This document shows, in pieces, positions 1 through 7,557 of a stretch of DNA of 14,287 nt; position 1 is the first letter of the stretch; the number at the start of each line of letters is the position of its first letter. The translations under genes were made by a program, and so were the position numbers. The stretch covers positions 1 through 14,287 of the forward strand of contig CAIVDB010000092.1 of NCBI GenBank assembly GCA_903904545.1, read 5' to 3'. Source of the stretch: an uncultured bacterium (GTDB lineage: Bacteria > Patescibacteria > JAEDAM01 > Absconditabacterales > Absconditicoccaceae). Under the pieces are notes generated by a model. It was given only the letters and a program-made list of their open reading frames with translations. It was not told where the DNA came from and ran no database searches.

Positions 1-143
1 AAAGTAACACCAAACTTTCCTTTGGTGTAAGTAAAGACGGAGATGATTTCATTGTAAGCATTGCTTCAGTCCAAGTTGGATGGCAAGTTAAATTTAACGA
101 AGAAAAATCTATAGAAATTATAGAATTTATAGAATTTCTTTGA
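1..143 (+). CDS. 3' tail of an unidentified protein (5' end outside the window)
   Basis: The third reading frame from the window edge is open and protein-like. It alternates hydrophobic and polar residues (KLSFGVSKDGDDFIVSI, then VGWQVKF) and ends in an acidic, isoleucine-rich segment, IEIIEFIEFL. I do not recognise the family. The frame meets TGA at 141-143, just before a terminator-like hairpin at 168-192. Under the glycine reading of TGA used by all other genes here, this frame would run through the hairpin to TAA at 375-377, giving residues that do not look like protein. I end the feature at the TGA as the most economical boundary. An upstream frameshift, or a gene on the other strand, remains possible. 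Confidence 0.35.
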   Translation, partial: SNTKLSFGVSKDGDDFIVSIASVQVGWQVKFNEEKSIEIIEFIEFL

Positions 144-167
144 GTACATCTTATTATTTTACAATTG

Positions 168-200
168 AAATTCCGGTATTTTGCCGGAATTTTAATTTAT
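168..200 (+). terminator. Rho-independent terminator-like hairpin
   Basis: A perfect 9-bp stem (AAATTCCGG at 168-176 with CCGGAATTT at 184-192) encloses a 7-nt loop and is followed by a T/A-rich tract. It would end the transcript of the gene entering from the left edge. Confidence 0.6.
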
Positions 201-301
201 ATTTATTTTTTGCAATTACATAGCAAATCCCTATATTTCTTGAAGCAAGAATCTCATGTGCTTAGTTGACTAGATAGATTATACCGAAGGGAAATTTTGA
301 A

Positions 302-321
302 CCTGCCTGCCGGTAGGCTGG
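302..321. repeat. GC-rich palindromic intergenic repeat, copy 1
   Basis: CCTGCCT at 302-308 pairs with AGGCTGG at 315-321 with one mismatch, around the loop GCCGGT. The element stands out by its high GC content in AT-rich surroundings. The sequence at 13225-13243 is the same element in the opposite orientation, differing by one substitution and one indel, so this is a dispersed repeat family. Confidence 0.65.
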
Positions 322-322
322 T

Positions 323-350
323 GTTGAAGGTTAAATGTTGAATGGTGGAG
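323..350. repeat. Degenerate 7-bp tandem array A
   Basis: Four successive heptamers are in register (GTTGAAG, GTTAAAT, GTTGAAT, then a diverged GGTGGAG). The unit is roughly the reverse complement of the unit in the array at 372-406. The two arrays can therefore pair into one long imperfect hairpin whose inner stem is GTTTTT against AAAAAC. Confidence 0.6.
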
Positions 351-371
351 TTTTTCTGTATAAAAAACCAT

Positions 372-406
372 CATTAAACATTAAGCATTAAGCATTTAGC
401 ATTCTG
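372..406. repeat. Degenerate 7-bp tandem array B
   Basis: Five heptamers in exact register follow the pattern CATTWAR (for example CATTAAA and CATTAAG), the last diverging to CATTCTG. The array lies directly upstream of the TATAAT box at 413-418. Related units recur at 2832-2859 upstream of the isomerase gene. Confidence 0.7.
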
Positions 407-412
407 TTTCGA

Positions 413-418
413 TATAAT
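413..418 (+). promoter_or_regulatory. Candidate -10 box of pnp
   Basis: A perfect TATAAT lies about 60 nt before the pnp ATG. No convincing -35 hexamer is seen at 17 bp. A weaker TATTCT at 461-466, 12 nt before the ATG, is an alternative that would give the very short leader seen at other genes here. Confidence 0.4.
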
Positions 419-478
419 CCGTCTACGCTAAGTTTTCTGAATTCTTCCTATACCTCTTTTTATTCTTATTTTTTTCTT

Positions 479-2614
479 ATGGCTATTGTTGCGAAAAAAT
501 TTGAGCTTCATGCTCAATCCTTCGATCGAGAAGGAAAAAAGATTTCCTTTGAAACAGGAAAACTTGCAGTCCAGGCAGACAACTCTTTGAAAGTACAATT
601 CGGGGAAAACGTGTTCCTCGTAGCTACCGTGATGGAGACTAAACCAAGACCAGATTCAGACTTTTTACCTTTGATGATAGATGTCAGAGAAAGTTTTTCC
701 GCTGCGGGAAGACTTGGAGGCGCTGCATATAGAAGGAGAGAAGGAAGACCATCAGATCAATCAATTTTGTACTGCAGACTTATTGATAGAGCATTGAGAC
801 CTATGTTCCCCAAAGGAATGATCAATGACGTGGTTATCACTGTGACTCCATTGGCTATGGACCAAACTTATGATAGTGGAGTAGCAATGATGATTGGATC
901 TTCACTTTCTATCATGGCTGCTGGGATCCCTTTTGATGGACCTATAGGAGCTGCACAAATCGGATATATTGATGAAAAATTTATCATCAATCCTACCAGT
1001 GAAGAAATTACGAGAAGCATGTTCAATCTTGTCGTTGCAGGAAAGAAAGGTACGATCAATATGATCGAAGCAGATGGAGCAGAAGTGCCCGCTGATTTGA
1101 TGAAGACGGCATTTGAAATTGGACAAAAAGCGATCGACCAATCATGTGATTTCCAACTAGAATTCCTCAAGAGCCTCACAATTACCAAGAAGGAAATCAT
1201 GTACAATAAACCTTCAGAAGATTTGATCTCTTTCATCAGCAATATCATCACTAAGGATAAACTCGAAGCAATGGCAGGCAATAGCAAAGTGCCATTCAAC
1301 GAATTATATTCCTTATATGAAAAAGAATCATTGGAACTCTGCCAAGAACATATTGCAGACAAGGAAAAATCAGAATTCACTGAAGCAAAAATCAAGATGG
1401 CCGTCTTTACTATTATCAAGAAATTTATCCGTTCTCGCACTTTGGAGACAGGAAAAAGAATCGATGATAGAGGACAAAAAGATATTAGATCACTGTACTG
1501 CGAAGTTGATGTACTTCCGAGAGTACATGGAGCAGGGCTCTTCCGAAGAGGAGATACTCAGGTATTGAGTACCGTTACTCTATGAGGACCCAAAGAATAT
1601 TTGATCTTAGATGATACAGAAAATTATAATGTACACCAAAGATATATTCATCATTACAATTTCCCTCCGTATTCTGTCCATGAAGCTAAGGCTATGAGAG
1701 GAACAGGAAGAAGAGAAATTGGTCATGGAAGATTGGCTGAGAAGGCGTTGGAAAGATTGCTTCCTACTATGGAAGAGTTCCCCTATACTATCAGAGTAGT
1801 GTCTGAATGTTTAGGATCAGGAGGATCGACTTCTATGGGATCTGTTTGTGGATCTACGCTTGCCTTGATGGATGCTGGAGTCCAACTCAAGAAACCAGTT
1901 GCAGGAATCGCAATGGGGCTCATGACAGAACATGATGATGATAGCGATGTTATCACAAAACATTTGGTCCTCAATGATTTGATGGGAACAGAAGATTTTA
2001 CCGGAGATATGGATTTCAAAGTTGCAGGAACCAGAGACGGTATCACAGCTATCCAGCTAGATACAAAATTGAAGGGATTGACTATGGATATCATCCATGA
2101 AACGATCGATAGAGCATGTGAAGGATATGTAGAGATCATGGACTTTATGCTTCAAACAATAGCTAAACCAAACGAGGCCCTCAGAGAATATGCTCCAAAG
2201 ATCAAGATTATCCATATCAAAGCAGACAAGGTAAGAGAGGTGATTGGAAAGGGTGGTGATGTGATCAATGGTATCATCGATGCTCATCCAGGAGTAAAGA
2301 TTGATTTCGAAGATGATGGAACATGTTATGTCGGTCATAAGGATCAATCAGTAATCGATGCAGTAGTAGATATTATCATCGAAATTGCTTCTGACCTCGA
2401 AGTAGGACAAGAGTTTACAGTAAAGATCAAGAGAATAGAAGATTACGGACTTTTCGTAGAGCTTCCAAAAAAGAAAATGGGACTCTGCCATATCTCCAAT
2501 CTTGGACAAAGATACGATATCCCACTTACAAATCATTTCAAATTGGGAGAAGTCATCAAAGTAAAGATCAAGGGAATCGATAATGATGGGAAAATTGCTT
2601 GTACGAAGATTTAA
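479..2614 (+). CDS. pnp: Polyribonucleotide nucleotidyltransferase (PNPase)
   Basis: PNPase degrades RNA 3' to 5' by phosphorolysis, releasing nucleoside diphosphates, and can run in reverse as a polymerase. The product is 711 aa, the same length as the E. coli enzyme. It has two RNase PH domains (about 15-150 and 335-560) joined by a helical linker, then a KH domain (IGKGG near 590) and a C-terminal S1 domain (about 645-711). The catalytic core is intact: the serine-rich GSGGSTSMGS loop and the acidic motif TEDFTGDMDFK with Asp506, Asp512 and Lys514. The sequences HYNFPPYSV and GRREIGHGRLA are family hallmarks. One TGA at 1583-1585 (residue 369) falls on the invariant glycine of the TLG motif, so the gene is not split in two. 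I see no Shine-Dalgarno sequence. The TAA stop is followed at once by a 7-bp array. Confidence 0.97.
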
Positions 2615-2654
2615 CTAACAACTAATAACTAAAAACTAAAAGTGAATAGTGAGA
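2613..2654. repeat. Degenerate 7-bp tandem array C, overlapping the pnp stop
   Basis: Six heptamers in register run from the last two bases of the pnp stop codon. The first four follow AACTAAN (AACTAAC, AACTAAT, AACTAAA twice) and the last two drift to AGTGAAT and AGTGAGA. TAA recurs every 7 nt, so all three frames meet a stop. Confidence 0.65.
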
Positions 2655-2694
2655 ATGACTAATTAACTTAAAACTCAAAACTTCTAACTTAACA

Positions 2695-2740
2695 CTCCCC
2701 CTACGGGGGGAAAAGGGCGTCTATTGGCGTCTTTTTTTTT
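2695..2740 (+). terminator. Probable terminator of pnp
   Basis: A GC hairpin (CCCCC at 2697-2701, GGGGG at 2705-2709) is followed by a 7-bp direct repeat, GGCGTCT (2716-2722 and 2726-2732), and a run of nine T. The stem is about 20 nt from the T run, so the geometry is not classical. Confidence 0.45.
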
Positions 2741-2784
2741 ATTTCATTTTTTTTGCTTTTTTATCATTTCTGGATATACTTAAA

Positions 2785-2819
2785 GAAGCATGAAGCCAGA
2801 AGCATAAAGCTAGAAGATA
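2785..2819. repeat. Degenerate 7-bp tandem array D
   Basis: Five heptamers in register resemble GAAGCAT/GAAGCCA. The first four form two 14-bp copies with two differences. The array lies between the pnp terminator and the isomerase promoter. Confidence 0.6.
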
Positions 2820-2831
2820 GAAAAAATCCAA

Positions 2832-2859
2832 CACTCAGCATTAAACATTAAACATCCAA
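2832..2859. repeat. Degenerate 7-bp tandem array E
   Basis: Four heptamers in register (CACTCAG, CATTAAA twice, CATCCAA) share their unit with the array upstream of pnp at 372-406. The array ends about 13 nt before the -10 box of the isomerase gene. Confidence 0.6.
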
Positions 2860-2872
2860 AATTATTTTACCC

Positions 2873-2878
2873 TATATT
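2873..2878 (+). promoter_or_regulatory. -10 box of the isomerase gene
   Basis: TATATT ends 8 nt before the ATG at 2887, preceded by TTTTACCC. The same TTTTACCCTATA string precedes the gene at 8292. A start point 6-8 nt downstream of the box would fall on the ATG, implying a leaderless mRNA. Confidence 0.5.
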
Positions 2879-2886
2879 TCAATCGT

Positions 2887-3849
2887 ATGTCCCTCGATCT
2901 TATTAAAAAGGTAGCCGATGATATCCGTTCTATTACTATCCAATGAGCGACCAATATCGCGAAAGTAGCCTTGGAAACTCTTATGCAAGAGCTCAAGACG
3001 CAGAAATTTAAGACCCTCAAGGACTTAGATACTTTCGTTCGTGAAGCAAGCAAAATGCTGACTGACGCCAGACCTACAGAACCTATGCTCTTCAATGGTT
3101 TGAAAGCAGCATTGAACGAATTTGTAAATTTAAAATTTAAAATTAAAAATTTAAAATTACAAGAAAACTTAATTACTCAAAAGATAAAATGAGATGTTAT
3201 AAAATCATTGAGAGTTTTCTTGTTGGATATTCAATGAGAGGAGAAGATTAGACCAGCCATCTGAGCAAAACTTATCAAAAATAAAATGAATATTATGACC
3301 CATTGTCACTCGGGATCAGTAGTCAAGACATTAACTACTGCGCGGGACCAAGGAAAAAAAATTCATGTATATAACACCGAAACAAGACCTTTGTATCAAG
3401 GAAGAAGAACTTCTCATGATTTGGTCGCCGCTGGCGTGCCAGATACGATGATTACCGATGACACTGCACCATTTTTCGTAGATAATATCTATGATTCCCA
3501 TGTAGATATTGATATGGTAATCATTGGGAGTGATTGCATCAAATTAAATGGTGATGTCTTCAATAAAGTAGGAAGTTTTGCTATCGCTTTGGCTGCATGG
3601 CATTCTGGTATACCTGTATATATCGTGGGGAGTCTCATGAAAGTAGATGGTAACGATAGCGTACAGATAGAAAAAAGAGACGGAAAAGAACTTCGAGCGG
3701 AAGCACCCAAAGGGTTAGAAATTCTCAATTTTGCCTTCGATAGGGTTCCTGCAAAATTTATCACCGGGATTATCACGGAATATTGAATTATTAAGCCTAA
3801 CGAAATCAAAAAATATGTAAAATCTTATTATCCATGGATGATTTCTTAG
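2887..3849 (+). CDS. Ribose-1,5-bisphosphate isomerase (archaeal R15P isomerase, eIF2B-like family)
   Basis: This enzyme converts ribose-1,5-bisphosphate from AMP phosphorolysis into ribulose-1,5-bisphosphate, the substrate of the RuBisCO at 8935. The 320-aa product has the family's N-terminal helical domain (RPTEPMLFNGLKAAL) and C-terminal Rossmann-like domain. MTHCHSG places Cys140 and IIGSDCI places Asp216 at the catalytic Cys/Asp pair known from Thermococcus. TETRP, GRRTSHDL and NGDVFNKVG are further hallmarks. Five in-frame TGA codons (2944, 3190, 3235, 3262, 3784) must be glycine; that at 3784 gives ITEYGII, matching the archaeal ITERGII. Residues about 80-92 (NLKFKIKNLKL) come from a 7-bp tandem array, and this linker seems about 8 residues longer than in the Thermococcus protein as I remember it. 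The alternative, a methylthioribose-1-phosphate isomerase or eIF2B subunit, is less likely given the neighbours. Confidence 0.9.
3126..3160. repeat. 7-bp tandem array F inside the isomerase coding sequence
   Basis: Five heptamers in register follow AAATTTA, with the third changed to AAATTAA and the last to AAATTAC. They encode the low-complexity stretch KFKIKNLKL. TAA occurs in the two non-coding frames only. A regular third unit would have put TAA at 3145-3147 in frame. Confidence 0.75.
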
Positions 3850-3879
3850 AACTTAGATAGGAGAGCTTAGATCTTAGAA
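3845..3879. repeat. Degenerate 7-bp tandem array G, containing the isomerase stop codon
   Basis: Five heptamers in register resemble CTTAGAA/CTTAGAT, the third diverged to AGGAGAG. A further CTTAGT follows one base out of register. The TAG inside the first unit (3847-3849) is the stop codon of the isomerase gene. Confidence 0.7.
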
Positions 3880-3912
3880 ACTTAGTGGGAAATGCCTATG
3901 AGGATCGTTATT

Positions 3913-3968
3913 CGTAGAGACAGTTCACGAACTGTCTATCAATAGCCAATTCATGAATTGGCTCTACG
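3913..3968. repeat. Palindromic element able to fold as a three-way junction
   Basis: An outer stem (CGTAGAG at 3913-3919 with CTCTACG at 3962-3968) encloses two perfect hairpins: AGACAGTTC/GAACTGTCT (3918-3926, 3929-3937) and the self-complementary 20-mer at 3944-3963. It lies in the gap between the isomerase gene and tex. It looks like a dispersed REP-type element or a structured RNA; I cannot tell which. Confidence 0.6.
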
Positions 3969-4010
3969 TGTGTCCAATATCCGATAAACCGATTTCATTT
4001 GCAATTTCAG

Positions 4011-4040
4011 TCCGCTTGACTAGAGTAAGGCGGATTTTTT
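4011..4040 (+). terminator. Terminator-like hairpin just before tex
   Basis: TCCGC (4011-4015) pairs with GCGGA (4030-4034), followed by eight T. It ends only about 9 nt before the tex ATG, so it either ends transcripts from the left or acts as a leader attenuator. It overlaps the candidate tex promoter. Confidence 0.5.
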
Positions 4041-4047
4041 TTATATT
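4016..4047 (+). promoter_or_regulatory. Candidate tex promoter
   Basis: TTGACT at 4016-4021 and TTTATA (4040-4045) or TATATT (4042-4047) form a plausible -35/-10 pair with an 18-20 bp spacer. The start point would lie on or just after the first ATG (4050), which may favour the second ATG (4062) as the true start. Confidence 0.4.
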
Positions 4048-4049
4048 TC

Positions 4050-6368
4050 ATGAAAATTATTATGTCGAGTCTTATCCAAACTATTGCCCAGAAGACAGGG
4101 ATGAAAGTATCTGTCATTGAAACCATTGTTAGCCTCCTCGATGAAGGGAATACCGTTCCATTTATCGCAAGATACCGTAAAGAAATGACCCAAGGGGCGA
4201 CTGATGAACAATTGAGAGATTTCAATGACATGTATACCTATACCAAAAATTTGGAGCAGAGAAAGCTCGATGTGATTCGTCTAATCGATGAAAAGGGATT
4301 GATGACGGACGAACTCAAAAAGCAAATCATGGAAGCAGAAACCCTTGCCAGAGTAGAGGACTTATATAGACCATTCAAAGAAAAGAAAAATACCAAAGCT
4401 ACCATCGCTAAGGCGAAAGGATTAGACCCATTGGCAGAAATTTTAGCCAAAGCATTACTTTCCAAAGAAGACTTTGAGGCTGAAGCAGAGAAGTTTATTA
4501 GAGATACCGGAGATGTGAAGACCAGTGTTACATCCAAAGAAGAGGCTATCCAAGGAGCGAAAGATATCGTCGCTGAGTCCGTATCGGATCATGCCGATCT
4601 GAGAGATGAGATCAAATCTCATGAAGAAAATAACGCTGTTCTCGAGACCAAACCTACCAAGACCTTCGAAGAGACAGGTACCTACAAAATCTACAAGTCC
4701 TACAGCAAAAAGCTCTCAGAGATACCTTCCTATGCTTACTTAGCTATGTTTAGAGCTGAGAAGGAGAAACAGATCCAAGTCCATATGCAAATGTCTGGAG
4801 ATAGAATACTTCTTTCTGCACAAAAATTTTTCATCCCTCCCCATGCAAATTCCTGTGTAGTGTATTTACAAGAATCTATCGATGATGGGCTCAAGAGATT
4901 ACTCTTACCATCACTAGAAAGAGAGATCCGTTCCGACAAAAAAAGACGAGCAGACGAAGCTGCTATCAAGGTTTTCTGAGAAAATATGAAACATTTATTA
5001 CTGACTCCTCCCGTGCAGGGAATGACCGTGCTCGGATTTGATCCTGCATTTCGTACGGGCTGCAAATTGGCTGTCGTAGATAAGACCGGGAAATTTTTGG
5101 CCAAGACCGTCATTTACCCAACCGAACCGCAAAATAAAGTAGATGAGGCGCGATCGACCTTATTGAAGTTAGTGTCTGATTACAAAATCGATGTTATTTC
5201 TATCGGAAACGGGACCGCATCGAGGGAATCGGAAAAGATCGTCAGTGACTTTATCAAGAAATATAAATTAGACGTAAAATACATGATTACTTCTGAAGCA
5301 GGGGCGTCTGTGTATTCAGCGTCTGAACTTGCTCAGGAAGAATATCCAGACTTGGATGTAACGATCAGAGGTGCTATTTCCATTGCACATAGAATCCAAG
5401 ATCCACTTGCCGAACTTACAAAAATTGATCCTAAGGCTATCGGAGTAGGGCAGTATCAGCATGTTGTAGATCAGAAATTTTTGAAAGAAAAATTAGATGA
5501 AAAGGTAGAAGATGTGGTGAACTCCGTAGGAGTCGATGTAAATACCGCAAGTTATACTTTATTACAATATATTGCAGGACTTACTCCCGCAATAGCAAAA
5601 AATGTCGTGACTTATAGAAATGAGAATGGCTCTTTCGAATCCAAGGCGCAGATCAAGAAAGTGAAGGGACTCGGACCAAAGGCCTATGAACAAGCGATAG
5701 GATTCTTGAGAATCAAAAATGGAAAAGAAGCACTAGATGCCACAGGTATCCATCCAGAGATCCACAAAAACGTCTATGAATTGCTCGAAAAAGAGTGTGG
5801 GATCAAGAAAAAATTGCTGAGTTTACCTCTAACTAAGGAACAACTTGTCGGCGTAACCAATAAATCCATACAAGAACTCTCCACTACGTATGCTATCGGA
5901 GAAGAAACCTTGAAAGATGTGATTCTCGAGCTTCAGAGACCAGGATTAGATCCGAGAGAGGAATTAGAAGCGCCTTGTTTCAAATCTGATGTTGTAGACG
6001 TAAAAGATATCAAAATAGGAATGGAACTCGAAGGAGTAGTAAGAAACGTAACAGATTTCTGAGCTTTCGTGGACATAGGACTGCATAATGATGGATTAGT
6101 TCATAAATCACAGATGGCTAACCATTACGTCACCAATCCTATCGAAGTCGTCTCTGTAGGACAAAGAGTTAAGGTTAAAGTCTTAGATGTAGATCTCGAG
6201 AGAGAAAAAGTCTCCTTAACCATGAAAGACGGCACTGCAAGTAGTCAAGCACCAAGACCATCCTCCTTCTCAGAGAGACCACAGACTTCTTCATGACCGA
6301 GAGAAAGAGTCAAAGAAAATGATGATACGACAGAATCTACAATGAGAGGAAATATTAGTTATTCGTAG
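4050..6368 (+). CDS. tex: Tex / YhgF family S1 RNA-binding transcription accessory protein
   Basis: Tex proteins bind nucleic acid through an S1 domain and are linked to transcription and RNA metabolism. The 772-aa product matches the family length (E. coli YhgF 773 aa). It has the helical N-terminal domain (SLLDEGNTVPFIARYRKEMTQG near 28-50), an RNase H-like YqgF domain from about 325 (LGFDPAFRTGCKLAVVD), tandem helix-hairpin-helix motifs (about 495-570, GLTPAIAKNVVTYR and VKGLGPKAYEQ) and an S1 domain (about 655-730). Three TGA codons are read as glycine, at residues 310, 671 and 749; residue 671 gives the textbook S1 motif FGAFVDIG. The tail after the S1 domain is serine/proline-rich and probably disordered. 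The start is ATG 4050 or, just as plausibly, ATG 4062 (MSSLIQTIAQ). Confidence 0.95.
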
Positions 6369-6386
6369 GAAGGGAGAAACAGTGGT

Positions 6387-6419
6387 TAAACAGTAGACGA
6401 AAGATAGCTAAACAGTAGA
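6387..6419. repeat. 11-bp direct repeat downstream of tex
   Basis: TAAACAGTAGA occurs at 6387-6397 and 6409-6419, with a related AAACAGTGG just upstream. The gap 6369-6561 otherwise holds only the palindrome and promoter boxes listed separately. No terminator is evident. Confidence 0.45.
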
Positions 6420-6496
6420 TCAGTTATATATGATTCCCAATCCATTGCATCCATGGAACCTTTTTCTGCTCACCTAAATTTGTCTTATAAATAGAC

Positions 6497-6524
6497 TTGA
6501 CTTATGTGGTAAAATACTTATCTT
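6497..6524 (+). promoter_or_regulatory. Candidate upstream promoter of the 6562 gene
   Basis: TTGACT (6497-6502) and TATCTT (6519-6524) are 16 bp apart. The -10 overlaps the left arm of the palindrome at 6518-6535. Confidence 0.35.
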
Positions 6525-6535
6525 ATGTAAGATAA
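6518..6535. promoter_or_regulatory. Perfect 18-bp palindrome, possible operator
   Basis: TTATCTTA and TAAGATAA flank the dinucleotide TG in perfect symmetry. The site covers the -10 of the upstream promoter and the -35 zone of the TATAAA box at 6551-6556. That is where a dimeric repressor would act on the 6562 gene. The regulator is unknown. Confidence 0.45.
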
Positions 6536-6550
6536 ATCATTTTATCTACT

Positions 6551-6556
6551 TATAAA
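6551..6556 (+). promoter_or_regulatory. -10 box of the 6562 gene
   Basis: TATAAA ends 5 nt before the ATG at 6562, the same spacing as at the RuBisCO gene, which suggests a leaderless transcript. Confidence 0.4.
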
Positions 6557-6561
6557 TTTTC

Positions 6562-7308
6562 ATGACACCACTAGATGGATGATACGATGGTTACCCTTAT
6601 GGTAATAGCAAACCATTAGCATCAAAAAAAACAGTGAAGAAAACAGTGAAGAAAACAGGAGAGAATATAGAGAAAGTTATGACTCAGACACAATGAGAGA
6701 AGAAAGACGTACAAGAAGAAACTCTTGTTTGCCCTTTCCCAGGATGGAGAGAATATCAAGAAATACGAGATACGCTCACTCCAGACCAACAAAAACTAAT
6801 GAAGGCGAATATTGGGAAGAAGGATGTAGATGGGAAAATAGAGATAATCCCGATGAAAAAGAAATTCTCCATACTCAAAGCAGACCACAATGGAGTGGGT
6901 ATTTTCGATGGAAGCCATATAGATAAAAATGGGCATACAGGAACAAAGTGAGTAACGTATTTAACGGGGAGAGCGGCAGAAAGAGAATGTAAAAATCAAG
7001 GAAAGAACCTCCTTGATGGCGAATTGGCAGTTAACCAATTTATAGGCTTTTTTCCAGGAGAAGATACAAAAGAGAGAGTATTTAATTTTGTTAAACTTTT
7101 CGGATTGGAAAAGGTCGGGTGTTGGCATCCGAGTGATAAGAAATGGGTCAATGTCGGGTATATAGGCGCCGCGAGCTTGTCGAGAATCAATGGAGATGAT
7201 GCTATATGGGGAGCAGCATGGGAAGGGGATAATGCATGTATATTTCGAGACAGTCAGAGGATTCCTTCTCTTTTTGTCACATCTGAAGATATCCTTCCTG
7301 CAGCATAA
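6562..7308 (+). CDS. Unknown 248-aa protein with a possible lectin-like or FISUMP-like C-terminal domain
   Basis: I do not recognise the family. The frame is continuous from ATG 6562 to TAA only if three TGA codons (6580, 6694, 6949) are glycine. The N-terminus is short and polar, with an in-frame 12-bp duplication giving KKTVKKTVKKT (residues about 22-32). A central part follows with LTPDQQKLMKANIGKKDVDG. The C-terminal half (about 130-248) has YLTGRAAERECKNQGKNLLDGE, then a Gly/Trp-rich part, VGYIGAASL, IWGAAWEGDNACIF and RIPSLFV. The order of aromatic, Trp and final 'SLFV' segments resembles the end of C-type-lectin or Fibrobacter-paralogous-type domains, but this is a weak visual match. 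No signal peptide or membrane segment is seen. A strong terminator follows at 7342, so the gene is probably a single transcription unit. Confidence 0.75.
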
Positions 7309-7341
7309 TTTCAGGGGGGAACATAGCATATATACCAAGGG

Positions 7342-7363
7342 AAAACCGCTTATGCGGTTTTTT
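7342..7363 (+). terminator. Rho-independent terminator of the 6562 gene
   Basis: AAAACCGC (7342-7349) and GCGGTTTT (7354-7361) form a perfect 8-bp stem around a TTAT tetraloop, running into a T tract. Confidence 0.85.
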
Positions 7364-7390
7364 CTTTTTCCATCGACAATACACGAATTT

Positions 7391-7467
7391 CTTCGAGCTT
7401 TATGCTTTAAACTTTAAGCTAACTCCCAATTCCCGATTCCCAATTCCTGATTCCCAATTCACAATTC
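7391..7467. repeat. Compound 7-bp tandem array H (eleven units)
   Basis: Eleven heptamers stay in one register over 77 bp but change type midway. The first four follow CTTTAAR (CTTCGAG, CTTTATG, CTTTAAA, CTTTAAG). After one transitional unit the rest follow CCAATTC/CCGATTC. This is the longest array in the window and fills most of the gap between the terminator at 7342 and the gene at 7558. Confidence 0.75.
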
Positions 7468-7472
7468 CCTCC

Positions 7473-7500
7473 TATCCTCTGAAATCCCCCTAAAAATTTG
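7473..7500. repeat. Dispersed 28-bp intergenic repeat, copy 1
   Basis: This 28-bp stretch, starting TATCCTCTGAAATC and ending AAAATTTG, recurs at 10835-10862 with 25 of 28 positions identical. Both copies lie in gaps after a terminator and before a gene of unknown function. Confidence 0.55.
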
Positions 7501-7557
7501 CAATATATCGAAATTTGAGTAAAATAGACTATGTATTTTATTTCATTTTTTTAGACA

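Larger units (their letters stand above)
144..478. other. Intergenic region upstream of pnp
   Basis: No gene is visible in these 335 bases. They hold a terminator hairpin (168-192), a GC-rich palindromic repeat (302-321), two 7-bp-period arrays in opposite orientation (323-350 and 372-406) that could fold against each other, and a TATAAT box (413-418). Each is listed separately. Confidence 0.6.

Noticed and set aside
868..1440. 190-aa minus-strand open frame opposite pnp
   Set aside because: It is the antisense shadow of a strongly conserved pnp reading frame and has no family motif. The same holds for the minus-strand frames at 1783-2139, 3489-3809, 4736-5113, 9702-10040 and 12134-12457.
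2887..3849. Methylthioribose-1-phosphate isomerase or eIF2B subunit
   Set aside because: The fold is shared, but the MTHCHSG and GSDCI-NG-NKVG motifs and the presence of AMP phosphorylase and RuBisCO in the window favour the ribose-1,5-bisphosphate isomerase.
6693..6926. 77-aa plus-strand frame starting at ATG 6693
   Set aside because: It starts in a TGA of the 6562 frame and is out of phase with it. The 6562 frame is continuous from a promoter to TAA and continues into the clear C-terminal half.
7391..7467. CRISPR array
   Set aside because: The repeats are contiguous 7-mers without spacers, and no cas genes are present.
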